A stretch of 5,601 nucleotides of DNA from JAYQUR01 sp038133505 (GTDB lineage: Bacteria; Pseudomonadota; Alphaproteobacteria; MPNO01; UBA830), in assembly GCA_038133505.1 (NCBI GenBank), contig JAYPTI010000182.1, positions 1 to 5,601 of the forward strand, given 5' to 3'. A program made the position numbers and the translations under genes. The notes under the pieces were generated by a model. The model saw nothing but the letters and a program-made list of their open reading frames with translations. It did no database searches and was not told the DNA's origin. Position 1 is the first letter of the stretch, and every line of letters starts with the position of its first letter. This document shows, piece after piece, positions 1 through 5,402 of this stretch.

Positions 1-304
1 TCCGTGGGCTAGTCACGTATTTATCACCACGTAATCGACGCGCTTCGGGCTTTTGGTTCTATTGCTTTACCTGGTCCAAATATTTTTGAGCAACTACCGT
101 TACAATAGCCGTGTCGCGTCATTCTATTGGGCGCGTCACAACGCATGCCGTGTAGCAATAGAAAAAGGCTTAAACGTTGAAGACCTCGCCACGATAAGTG
201 ATACGTTCTCTCCTGACTCCGTCGATTTCTCCCGGGTTGGTACGAACAACAACCCCGGGCAACAAATGGTTCAACTATTCAGTCGGTTGACCGGCGGACG
301 ATAG
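1..304 (+). pseudogene. C-terminal end of an unidentified membrane-anchored protein, probably frame-split
   Basis: I do not recognise this protein. One frame is open from the window edge (base 3) to a TGA at 99-101. A second frame is open from after a TAA at 32-34 to the TAG at 302-304, with a possible TTG start at 53. The second frame reads a hydrophobic stretch (LVLLLYLVQIFL), then a basic, aromatic segment (NYRYNSR), then a polar tail, so it looks like one membrane helix followed by a soluble C-terminus. No ribosome site precedes the TTG. Joining the two frames at the T-run 51-54 by a one-base shift gives a continuous protein reaching in from the left, which I find more likely than a true 83-residue gene. 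Base composition is near 50% G+C against about 70% in the next gene, so the segment may be foreign. It could also be non-coding debris. Confidence 0.35.
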
Positions 305-904
305 TCCAAAAACTTGTGGTGGGAGTCGGCTCCACGCCGCCCCGAACCCCAGCGCATCGCGGACCGCGCGGCGCAACTCATCGAGACCGGGATTGCGCTC
401 GCCCGGCGGCGCATCTTGCTGGTGGACGAAGTTCAGCCGCAGGCGGCCGTCGCGGCCGAAGACGTAGACCGTCGGGATGCGGGCGACGTCGCCGAACAGC
501 CTGGAGGTCTCCGCCGTTCCCTTCACCACCGAGAAGACCGGCTTGTGCCGCGCGAGGAATCGTTCGAGGCGCTTGCCGTCGTCCTTGAACGTGCCGAATT
601 CCTCGTGGAGGTTCACCGCGACGATGGCGAGGCCGTCCGAGGCATGATCGAGCTGCAGCAGTTTCATGTGCTCGAATTCGGTGTTGCAGGGCGGGCACCA
701 GCTCGCGAAGAAGGAGACGAGGACGGGACGGCCCTGAAGCTGGGCCGCGTCGAGCGGGCGGCCGTCGATTGCGGCAAGTTCCGCGAGGTGCGCGATTCGG
801 GCCGCATCGAGGCGGACATCCTCGGCCGCCGCCGCAGAAATGCTTGCCCCCGCCAGCGCGCAAGCCGCTCCGAGGGTCCGCAAAATGCCTTTAAATCGCC
901 TCAT
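275..904 (-). CDS. Exported TlpA/ResA-family thiol-disulfide oxidoreductase
   Basis: This 209-residue thioredoxin-fold protein probably exchanges thiols and disulfides outside the cytoplasm, as TlpA, ResA and CcmG do. The N-terminus (MRRFKG, then an Ala-rich hydrophobic stretch) is a signal peptide or membrane anchor, with likely cleavage after the AAAA run near residue 27. The active site WCPPC is at residues 69-73 within a typical VLVSFFASWCPPC strand-helix context, and the cis-proline loop (RIPT) has Pro144. The start ATG at 904 gives a complete signal sequence, although the upstream GGGGCGGA is poorly spaced. The gene is divergent from the BON gene with 45 bases between them. Oddly, the last dozen or so residues (from VFGLSS on) lie in low-GC DNA beyond the conserved fold and overlap the left-hand plus-strand frame by 30 bases, so the natural C-terminus may have been replaced. 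The fold is certain; the substrate (cytochrome c maturation or another exported protein) is not. Confidence 0.93.
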   Translation of the reverse strand: MRRFKGILRTLGAACALAGASISAAAAEDVRLDAARIAHLAELAAIDGRPLDAAQLQGRPVLVSFFASWCPPCNTEFEHMKLLQLDHASDGLAIVAVNLHEEFGTFKDDGKRLERFLARHKPVFSVVKGTAETSRLFGDVARIPTVYVFGRDGRLRLNFVHQQDAPPGERNPGLDELRRAVRDALGFGAAWSRLPPQVFGLSSAGQPTE

Positions 905-949
905 TCCGCCCCGATATTAGAACGAACGCAAAACAGTCTGGAGTATTTC
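905..949. promoter_or_regulatory. Divergent intergenic region between tlpA-like and BON genes
   Basis: These 45 bases separate two divergent start codons, so both promoters must lie here or extend into the opposing genes. On the minus strand TAATAT (914-919) is a good -10-like hexamer, with a poor -35 match 17 bases upstream, and would give a nearly leaderless transcript. On the plus strand GGAG (940-943) is the ribosome site of the BON gene, six bases from its ATG. The promoter assignment is tentative; the ribosome site is firm. Confidence 0.3.
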
Positions 950-1567
950 ATGCGTCGTATCGCGTTTCCCGCGATCTTTTCCGCCGCCCTTGCCGGTTTC
1001 CTCGCCGCCGCCGCGCCCGCCTCGGCGCAGCTCAGCGATATCCTGCTCGGCCCGAAAACGCTGATCGATCGCGCGATCGAGGCGCGTTCCTCGTCCGATA
1101 TCGCGCGCGACAACGCGATCGTCATCGACGTGAACAAGGTCATGGCCGAACTCGGCACCATCCGGGCCTCGACCGAGATCTACGAGCAGCACCTTCTGAT
1201 CACCGGCATGTTCAACGACATCGACACGTTCCGGAAGTTCGAGCGCGGCGTGAAGGCCGTTGAGGGCGTGAAGAAGCTCTACTGGCATGTCACGTTCATG
1301 ACCGAACAGGCGGAGGACGAGGCGAAAAAGGCGGGCACGCTGATGGACTGGGCCGACGTGATCGTGTTCGAGAAGAAGGCGCAGGCGCGGCTGATCGGAA
1401 CCAAGGGCGTCGCCGACGTGAATTTCCGCGTGCGCGCCGACGCGTTCGGCAATCTCTATCTGCTCGGGCGCGCCCGCTCGCGCGGCGAACTCAACAAGGC
1501 GCTCAGGCGCGTCACGGATGGCGATGGCGTGAAGCAGGTCTTCAACTACGCGTTCGTCCGGTCCTGA
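950..1567 (+). CDS. Exported BON-domain protein, two BON-like modules
   Basis: The product is a 205-residue protein with a clear signal peptide (MRRIAFPAIF onward) and a signal peptidase site after ASA at residue 26, so it should be periplasmic or envelope-associated. Two BON-like segments follow: about residues 56-118 (NAIVIDVNKVMAEL, ...HLLITGMFNDIDTFRKFERGVKAVEGVKKLYWHV) and about 135-205 (ADVNFRVRADAFGNLYLLGRARSRGELNKALRRV and so on). Each has the family's alpha-beta pattern ending in a beta strand after a G-V turn. BON domains are known from OsmY and related proteins, where they are thought to bind phospholipid surfaces; the role here is inferred. I chose the ATG at 950 over the open frame extending back to 314 because GGAG sits at 940-943 and the signal peptide begins there. 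The next gene starts one base after the stop, implying a two-gene transcript. Confidence 0.85.
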   Translation: MRRIAFPAIFSAALAGFLAAAAPASAQLSDILLGPKTLIDRAIEARSSSDIARDNAIVIDVNKVMAELGTIRASTEIYEQHLLITGMFNDIDTFRKFERGVKAVEGVKKLYWHVTFMTEQAEDEAKKAGTLMDWADVIVFEKKAQARLIGTKGVADVNFRVRADAFGNLYLLGRARSRGELNKALRRVTDGDGVKQVFNYAFVRS

Positions 1568-1568
1568 C

Positions 1569-2042
1569 ATGACGGCGCGGCACCGGTTCGCGGCGTCGGC
1601 GATTCTGGCCGGCGTCGCGATGGCCCTGTCGGCAGGGCACGAGGTATCCGCGCAAGCCAAGAAGCCGGCGCCCGTCGTGACGCAGCCGGGACCGCACCAG
1701 CAGTGCGCGATCAAGATCGCGAACATCGCCCGAAGCCTCGGTCTTTCCCGCAAATACGCCAACGAGAAATCGGTGCGGGCGGCCTGCGAACGCACCGGCA
1801 ACAACCAGCTTGCCGCCGGGCGGCTGTATCTTTCCGCGGTGGTCGGCACGACAAAGGCCGAACACCGTGCGGCTTCGGAAGCCGCGGCGCAGCGCTGCGT
1901 CGGGCGCGTCGGTCTGGTGATCGCCACGCTCGGCGTTACCGGCAAGCAGGCCGATCCGGCCGGATTTCACCGGGGTTGCGTCCGCGCCCGCGGTCAGGCA
2001 TCCGTCGCGGCGCGCGATCTCCTGATTGAATTCTCGCGCTAG
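1569..2042 (+). CDS. Exported small protein with two Cys-pair repeats, function unknown
   Basis: I do not recognise a family. The 157-residue product has a signal peptide (MTARHRFAASAILAGVAMAL) with cleavage probable near VSA at residue 28, then a short Pro/Lys linker. The mature part is an internal duplication: residues 46-89 align without gaps to 110-153 at an offset of 64. Cysteines fall at 46 and 73, and again at 110 and 137, the same 27-residue spacing each time; Leu-Gly, Lys-x-Ala, Cys-x-Arg, Ala, Arg and Leu positions also repeat. Each unit is predicted helical with its cysteines likely to pair in the oxidising periplasm. The gene begins one base after the BON stop codon, with no convincing ribosome site of its own, so it is probably translated by coupling. 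It ends four bases from the convergent minus-strand unit. The presence of a real gene is well supported; the function is open. Confidence 0.75.
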   Translation: MTARHRFAASAILAGVAMALSAGHEVSAQAKKPAPVVTQPGPHQQCAIKIANIARSLGLSRKYANEKSVRAACERTGNNQLAAGRLYLSAVVGTTKAEHRAASEAAAQRCVGRVGLVIATLGVTGKQADPAGFHRGCVRARGQASVAARDLLIEFSR

Positions 2043-2046
2043 CGGC

Positions 2047-2352
2047 TCAGTCCGGGTCGCTCGACTTCAGGATGTCGCGCACGTAGTTCAGCGCGGATTG
2101 CCGCAGGTCGCCGCGAGACGGCATGCCTTCGGCGTCGAGCCGTTCGTCGAGTACTTCGTCGTAATAATCGATCAGCGCGCGATACAGACGCCGGCGGCGC
2201 TTCGGCAGATCCGTCGTCATGAGCATCACGCGCAAGCGGTCGCACAACGCCGCGACGTCCTGCGGGTTCCGCTGCCAGGCGATCCGGCGGATTTCGTCGA
2301 TCGCGGCGAAATCCCGGTCGACCTGTCCTTCATTGATCTTGGGGTCGTTCAC
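2047..2352 (-). CDS. Small charged cytoplasmic protein of unknown function, coupled to retropepsin-like gene
   Basis: I do not recognise this 101-residue protein. It has no signal peptide or membrane segment, is rich in Arg, Asp and Glu, and looks almost entirely helical (for example DFAAIDEIRRIAWQ, DVAALCDRLRVML, RRRRLYRALIDYYDEVLDERL). It has a single cysteine at residue 37. The start is GTG at 2350-2352, which overlaps the TGA of the upstream gene as GTGA. GGAG lies eight bases upstream (complement of 2361-2364). The overlap implies co-transcription and translational coupling with the exported retropepsin-like protein, yet this partner would stay in the cytoplasm. The stop is four bases from the convergent gene on the other strand, leaving no room for a separate terminator. 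Real gene status rests on the coupling and ribosome site; a later start is possible but less well supported. Confidence 0.75.
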   Translation of the reverse strand: MNDPKINEGQVDRDFAAIDEIRRIAWQRNPQDVAALCDRLRVMLMTTDLPKRRRRLYRALIDYYDEVLDERLDAEGMPSRGDLRQSALNYVRDILKSSDPD

Positions 2353-2864
2353 TTCGGCAACTCCGAAGGGCAGGCGAGCTTGAGGAGGTGGCGGTTTCCG
2401 CTGTCGATCATGAAACGCCCGCGCAGAAAGTTGCGTCCGACGAGCAGCCCGTGATTGAAGCCGGTTCTGTTCGACAGGTTCACGTCCACCGGGGCGGAAA
2501 TTCCGCCGACGCAGACCGTAAGCTTAACGACGGGCCGCACGATTGGCGGACCCGTCATGTCGCGCGTGCGCGAGACACGGGCAACGGGCATTTCGAAGGC
2601 GCGCTGCGTTCCGTCGTCGCCCTTTAGCCGGAAGGTGACCCAGTCCGCGCCGTCGCGTTTGAAAAGCTGGATCCCGGTCGCATGAACGGACGTCGTCCGC
2701 GCCCCGCTGTCGAGCTTTGCGGAATAGACGAGCCCGCCGGGATAGAGGGATGCGTACTCGACCCATCCCGCAGGCTGAACGCCGTTCGACCGGGCCGGCG
2801 CGGCGGCGACGACGCAGAGGGCGACGGCAGCCCCGGCGAGCTTTCGGACTTCTATTGCGCTCAT
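2349..2864 (-). CDS. Exported RimB-like retropepsin-type aspartic endopeptidase (former 'ATP-dependent zinc protease' family)
   Basis: This 171-residue protein belongs to the retropepsin-like family long annotated as a putative ATP-dependent zinc protease. The catalytic loop is KLDSGARTTSVHA, with Asp52-Ser53-Gly54 and the family's following Ala-Arg-Thr; NRTGFNHGLLVGRNFL at 132-147 matches the conserved Asn-Arg and Gly-Arg-x-Phe-Leu block. A hydrophobic N-terminus (about residues 9-26) ending in APARS suggests export, so it would act in the periplasm. Characterised RimB from Pseudomonas works with the cytoplasmic ligase RimK; no ATP-grasp gene is present here, so the exported form probably has another substrate. 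A second Asp-Ser-Gly occurs at 154-156. The ATG at 2864 has only a weak upstream ribosome site. The downstream small gene overlaps its stop by four bases. The family is confident; the substrate is unknown. Confidence 0.88.
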   Translation of the reverse strand: MSAIEVRKLAGAAVALCVVAAAPARSNGVQPAGWVEYASLYPGGLVYSAKLDSGARTTSVHATGIQLFKRDGADWVTFRLKGDDGTQRAFEMPVARVSRTRDMTGPPIVRPVVKLTVCVGGISAPVDVNLSNRTGFNHGLLVGRNFLRGRFMIDSGNRHLLKLACPSELPK

Positions 2865-2962
2865 TCGCTTATTTTCGCATCGGTCCGCGTTTCGTAGAAT
2901 AGGAAATCGCTTGTTCCGGCGGTGTTCCGTTTGCGCCGCCGCATCGTTCCGGGGAGGGCTTC
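2865..2962. promoter_or_regulatory. Divergent promoter region between retropepsin-like gene and zntB-type gene
   Basis: The 98 bases separate two divergent genes. On the plus strand TAGAAT (2895-2900) is a -10-like hexamer one base from consensus. The matching -35 position (2872-2877, TTTTCG) agrees only in part, at a 17-base spacing. If used, transcription would start near 2907 and leave a leader of about 55 bases. That leader contains three GTTCCG copies and a possible hairpin (CGGCGG at 2917-2922 with CCGCCG at 2936-2941). GGAGG at 2953-2957 is the ribosome site of the transporter, five bases from its ATG. No convincing minus-strand promoter was found. Confidence 0.35.
2913..2951 (+). repeat. 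Three GTTCCG copies spaced 11 and 22 bases
   Basis: GTTCCG occurs at 2913-2918, 2924-2929 and 2946-2951. The starts differ by 11 and 22 bases, about one and two helical turns, so a protein could contact all three from one DNA face. The copies lie just upstream of the transporter start. The element is short and could be chance in GC-rich DNA. Confidence 0.35.
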
Positions 2963-3982
2963 ATGAACGATACCGCCGCACCAGAGGAAGCAGCGCCCGC
3001 AGCCGCCGCAGCAAACGAGGTTGCGCTGATCGACGCATATCGCTTCGACGGCGACGGCAACGCGATCGCGCTCTCATGGGATCGGATCGACGGGCCCTTC
3101 GATGGCGACGGTTTCACCTGGATACATCTCCAGCGCACCGCCGAGGACACGAAGACTTTCCTGTACGAGCGTAGCGGGCTTCCCGAACTCGTCTGCGACG
3201 CTCTGCTCGCTGCCGACAGCCGGCCGCGCACAACCGCGTTCGACGAAGGCCTCATGGTCGACATCCGGGGCGTCAACATGAACCCCGGCGAAAACCATGA
3301 AGACATGGTCTCGCTTCGCGTCTGGTGCGAGGGCAATCGCGTGATCTCGGTCCGCCGCCGCCGGCTGATGGCCGTCGACGACGTGCGCGAGGCTATCCGG
3401 CGCAAACGCCCGCCGCACAGCGCGGCGGCGCTGCTGATCATGCTCGCCGACGGCCTGACCGTGCGGATGGGCAATGTAATAGTCGAGCTCGAGGAACGGG
3501 TCGACGATCTGGAAGACTCGGTCGTGGAGGCGCAGAGCCACGAGCTGCGGCTGGCGCTGAGCGCCGTGCGCCGCGAAGCGATCGGGCTGCGCCGTTTCAT
3601 CGGTCCCAACCGCGAGGCGATCCAGCGGCTGATCAACGATCCGGCCGACTGGATGGACCAGCGCGACCGCATGCAGCTGCGCGAGGTTGCGGACAAGATC
3701 ACGCGCTACGTCGAAGAGCTCGATGCCGCCCGCGAACGCGCCGCCGTCGTCCAGGACGAGCTGTCGAGCCGGCTTGCCGAGCGCCTCAACAACAACACCT
3801 ATGTCCTGTCGGTTATCGCCGCGATCTTCCTGCCGCTCGGTCTTCTGACCGGCCTGCTCGGGATCAATGTCGGCGGCATGCCAGGCGCCGAGAACAAGAC
3901 CGCCTTCTGGGCCGTCACTGTCGGCCTCGTCTTCGTCGGGTTCGTCGAATACTGGCTTCTACGCCGGCTGAAGTGGATCTGA
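2963..3982 (+). CDS. zntB: CorA-superfamily divalent cation transporter, ZntB type
   Basis: The 339-residue product has the full CorA/ZntB layout. It has a large cytoplasmic N-terminal domain (about 20-200), a long helical stalk (about 205-275), and two membrane helices near the C-terminus (about 279-299 and 314-334) ending in the basic tail LLRRLKWI. The signature after the first helix is Gly300-Ile301-Asn302 in GLLGINVGGMPG. CorA magnesium channels normally have Gly-Met-Asn here, while ZntB proteins have Gly-Ile-Asn, which argues for a zinc-type transporter working as a pentamer in the inner membrane. Other family hallmarks are the RVSVRRRR-like strand (ISVRRRR, 128-134) and the YVLSVIAAIFLPL helix. 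The ATG at 2963 is set by GGAGG five bases upstream. Length is usual for the family. The substrate and direction of transport (Zn uptake or efflux) cannot be read from sequence. Confidence 0.92.
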   Translation: MNDTAAPEEAAPAAAAANEVALIDAYRFDGDGNAIALSWDRIDGPFDGDGFTWIHLQRTAEDTKTFLYERSGLPELVCDALLAADSRPRTTAFDEGLMVDIRGVNMNPGENHEDMVSLRVWCEGNRVISVRRRRLMAVDDVREAIRRKRPPHSAAALLIMLADGLTVRMGNVIVELEERVDDLEDSVVEAQSHELRLALSAVRREAIGLRRFIGPNREAIQRLINDPADWMDQRDRMQLREVADKITRYVEELDAARERAAVVQDELSSRLAERLNNNTYVLSVIAAIFLPLGLLTGLLGINVGGMPGAENKTAFWAVTVGLVFVGFVEYWLLRRLKWI

Positions 3983-4010
3983 CGGCACTGGAATAGCCCT
4001 TCCGGATCAC

Positions 4011-4049
4011 CACATATAGAGGGGCGCGAAGGCGTTTTCCCCATATGTG
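4011..4049. promoter_or_regulatory. Interrupted inverted repeat upstream of the DnaJ-class gene
   Basis: CACATAT (4011-4017) is matched by ATATGTG (4043-4049). Inside, GGGG (4021-4024) pairs with CCCC (4039-4042), and CGC (4025-4027) with GCG (4032-4034) around a GAAG loop. AGA and TTTT are left as bulges. This could be an operator, an RNA hairpin in the leader, or the terminator-like end of the transporter transcript, although no T-run follows it. The element lies 27 bases before the GTG start of the chaperone gene, within the 94-base gap after the transporter. Confidence 0.4.
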
Positions 4050-4076
4050 AGCCTACGAAACGGAAAGGAGCGGAAC

Positions 4077-5009
4077 GTGGCCACGGTAGCGACCGATTTA
4101 TACGAGGTGCTCGGCGTTGCGCGCGACGCGACCGAGGAGGCGATCCGCAAGGCGTATCGCGGGCTTGCGAAAAAGCATCATCCCGACCTGAATCCCGGCG
4201 ACGCGGCCGCCGAGGAGACGTTCAAGCGCGTCCAGCGGGCGTACGACATTCTTTCCGACGCTGAAAAGCGCCGTCAGTACGATGCCGGCGAAATCGACGC
4301 CGAGGGCAACGAGACGCCGCGCAAATACTATCGCGAATATGCCGGCGCCGACGGCGCGGACGCCTACGGCAACGCCGCCGGCTTCGAAGATTTCGGCGAC
4401 ATCTTTGCCGACCTGTTCCGGCAGCGTGGCCGGGGCGGGCAGGGCGAGAACGTGCATGTCCGAATGCGCGGCCACGACGTGCGCTACACGATGGAGGTTC
4501 CCTTCGCCGAGGCGTTAAATGGAGCGAAAAAGCGCGTCACGATGCCGGACGGACAGGCGCTCGACATCTCGATCCCCGTCGGCGTGCGCGACGGGCAGGT
4601 CCTGCGGCTGCGCGGCAAGGGAGGCCCGGGTCTCGGCGGCGCCGAGGCGGGCGATGCCTATGTCACGGTTCACGTTCTTCCGCACGCGCGTTTCCGCCGC
4701 GAGGGCAACGACATCCACGTAGAGGTGCCGGTTGCGATCGACGAGGCGGTGCTCGGTGCGAAGATCCGCGTCCCCACGGTCGCGGGCGCGGTAACGATGA
4801 CGGTCCCCGCGGGCTCTAACGACGGAAGCACGCTCCGGCTCCGCGGCAAGGGCGTGCCTGCGGCTGGCGGCGGTACGGCCGGGGACCAGATCGTGACGCT
4901 CCGCATCGTGCTGCCGAAGGAACCGGACGACGAGCTCAAGGTCTTCCTCGAAGGCTGGCGCAAGGACAATGCGTACAATCCGCGCGCGGGCATGGAGGGC
5001 GGCCGATGA
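4077..5009 (+). CDS. cbpA: DnaJ-class co-chaperone of the CbpA type (J domain plus two C-terminal beta domains, no zinc finger)
   Basis: The product is a 310-residue Hsp40. The J domain spans about residues 6-70 with the essential His35-Pro36-Asp37 and the YEVLGV start and YDILSD helix typical of the fold; it stimulates DnaK ATPase. A Gly-rich and aromatic linker (about 85-125, with FGDIFADLF) follows. Two C-terminal substrate-binding domains come next (about 132-203 and 208-282), each with a P-x-G...LRLRGKG motif. There is no CxxCxGxG zinc-finger region, so this is the CbpA (class B) type rather than DnaJ proper. I chose the GTG at 4077 because AGGAG (4066-4070) is six bases upstream and the protein then begins with the usual short leader to the J domain; an in-frame GTG at 4047 has no such site. 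It overlaps the modulator gene by four bases. Confidence 0.94.
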   Translation: MATVATDLYEVLGVARDATEEAIRKAYRGLAKKHHPDLNPGDAAAEETFKRVQRAYDILSDAEKRRQYDAGEIDAEGNETPRKYYREYAGADGADAYGNAAGFEDFGDIFADLFRQRGRGGQGENVHVRMRGHDVRYTMEVPFAEALNGAKKRVTMPDGQALDISIPVGVRDGQVLRLRGKGGPGLGGAEAGDAYVTVHVLPHARFRREGNDIHVEVPVAIDEAVLGAKIRVPTVAGAVTMTVPAGSNDGSTLRLRGKGVPAAGGGTAGDQIVTLRIVLPKEPDDELKVFLEGWRKDNAYNPRAGMEGGR

Positions 5010-5323
5010 TCGACGAGACCGAACTTCTGAGGACGATGCGCGAGCTGCGGCGCGAGACCCTGCATGTCTGGATCGAGCGGGGGTGGCTCTCGCCGGTTCG
5101 TGAGGACGGGGATTTCCGATTCCGCGACATCGACGTGGCGCGCGCTCGCCTGATCGAGGAATTCCGCCGCGACCTCGCGCTCGGCGACGATGCGCTCGAT
5201 GTCGTGCTTCCGCTGATCGACCAGTTGCACGGACTGCGGCGCGAACTCCGGCGTATGGCGGAGGCGGTCAGCGCGGAGCCTGACGAGGTCAGGCAGCGGA
5301 TCGCTGCGGCTCTTCGGCGATAG
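5006..5323 (+). CDS. cbpM: CbpM-type chaperone modulator (MerR-like helix-turn-helix family)
   Basis: This 105-residue protein starts at an ATG overlapping the TGA of the cbpA-type gene (ATGA), with GGAGG at 4994-4998 seven bases upstream, so the two are translationally coupled. Residues 1-45 form a MerR-like winged-helix segment (ELLRTMRELRRETLHVWIERGWLSPV, then FRFRDIDVARARLI). Residues 55-105 are a helical region with a long Arg/Leu helix (LIDQLHGLRRELRRM). The pattern and position match CbpM, which in E. coli binds the J domain of CbpA and limits its activity rather than binding DNA. The identification rests on both fold pattern and gene neighbourhood; a DNA-binding role cannot be excluded. 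Confidence 0.86.
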   Translation: MIDETELLRTMRELRRETLHVWIERGWLSPVREDGDFRFRDIDVARARLIEEFRRDLALGDDALDVVLPLIDQLHGLRRELRRMAEAVSAEPDEVRQRIAAALRR

Positions 5324-5330
5324 GCATACT

Positions 5331-5346
5331 CGACCTTCCCCGGTCG
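5331..5346 (+). terminator. Small hairpin just after the cbpM stop, weak terminator candidate
   Basis: CGACC (5331-5335) pairs with GGTCG (5342-5346) around a six-base TTCCCC loop, starting eight bases after the stop codon. It is placed as a terminator would be, but the stem is short and no T-run follows, so it may be incidental or part of the upstream control region of the next gene. Confidence 0.25.
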
Positions 5347-5350
5347 GCGG

Positions 5351-5380
5351 TTCATACTCCGTTCGGATACGAACGATAAT
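5351..5380 (+). promoter_or_regulatory. Candidate sigma70-like promoter with a palindromic operator in the spacer
   Basis: TTCATA (5351-5356) and GATAAT (5375-5380) resemble -35 and -10 hexamers (four and five matches of six to consensus) separated by 18 bases. Between them lies a perfect inverted repeat, CGTTCG-GATA-CGAACG (5360-5375), which reaches the first base of the -10. A repressor bound there would block polymerase. Transcription would start near 5387, just ahead of the ribosome site AGGGAGGA (5391-5398) of the MetE-like gene. CATACTC also occurs twice nearby (5325-5331 and 5353-5359). The palindrome is certain; the promoter call is inference. Confidence 0.45.
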
Positions 5381-5402
5381 CGACGGGAACAGGGAGGAAA
5401 CC

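Noticed and set aside
314..949. Upstream extension of the BON gene's open frame back to base 314
   Set aside because: It is antisense to the TlpA-like gene, gives a non-descript Arg/Glu-rich translation, and lacks a ribosome site; GGAG at 940-943 and a clean signal peptide fix the start at 950.
917..1945. Long minus-strand open frame opposite the BON and Cys-pair genes
   Set aside because: It is a GC-rich antisense shadow with His/Arg/Asp-rich low-quality translation and no ribosome site; the plus-strand genes have signal peptides and domains.
2869..3702. Long minus-strand open frame opposite the ZntB-type gene
   Set aside because: The translation is dominated by Ser and Arg, as expected from the antisense of a GC-rich gene; the plus strand encodes a full transporter.
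3988..4005. Terminator after the ZntB-type gene
   Set aside because: Only a four-base GGAA/TTCC pairing is present with no T-run, too weak to call.
4018..4046. Complete heat-shock (sigma32) promoter before cbpA
   Set aside because: CCCCATAT matches a -10, but nothing like CTTGAAA or CTTG lies at the required distance upstream.
4047..4076. Earlier GTG start for the DnaJ-class gene
   Set aside because: It lies in the inverted repeat, has no ribosome site, and adds ten residues before the usual short J-domain leader; AGGAG at 4066-4070 supports 4077.
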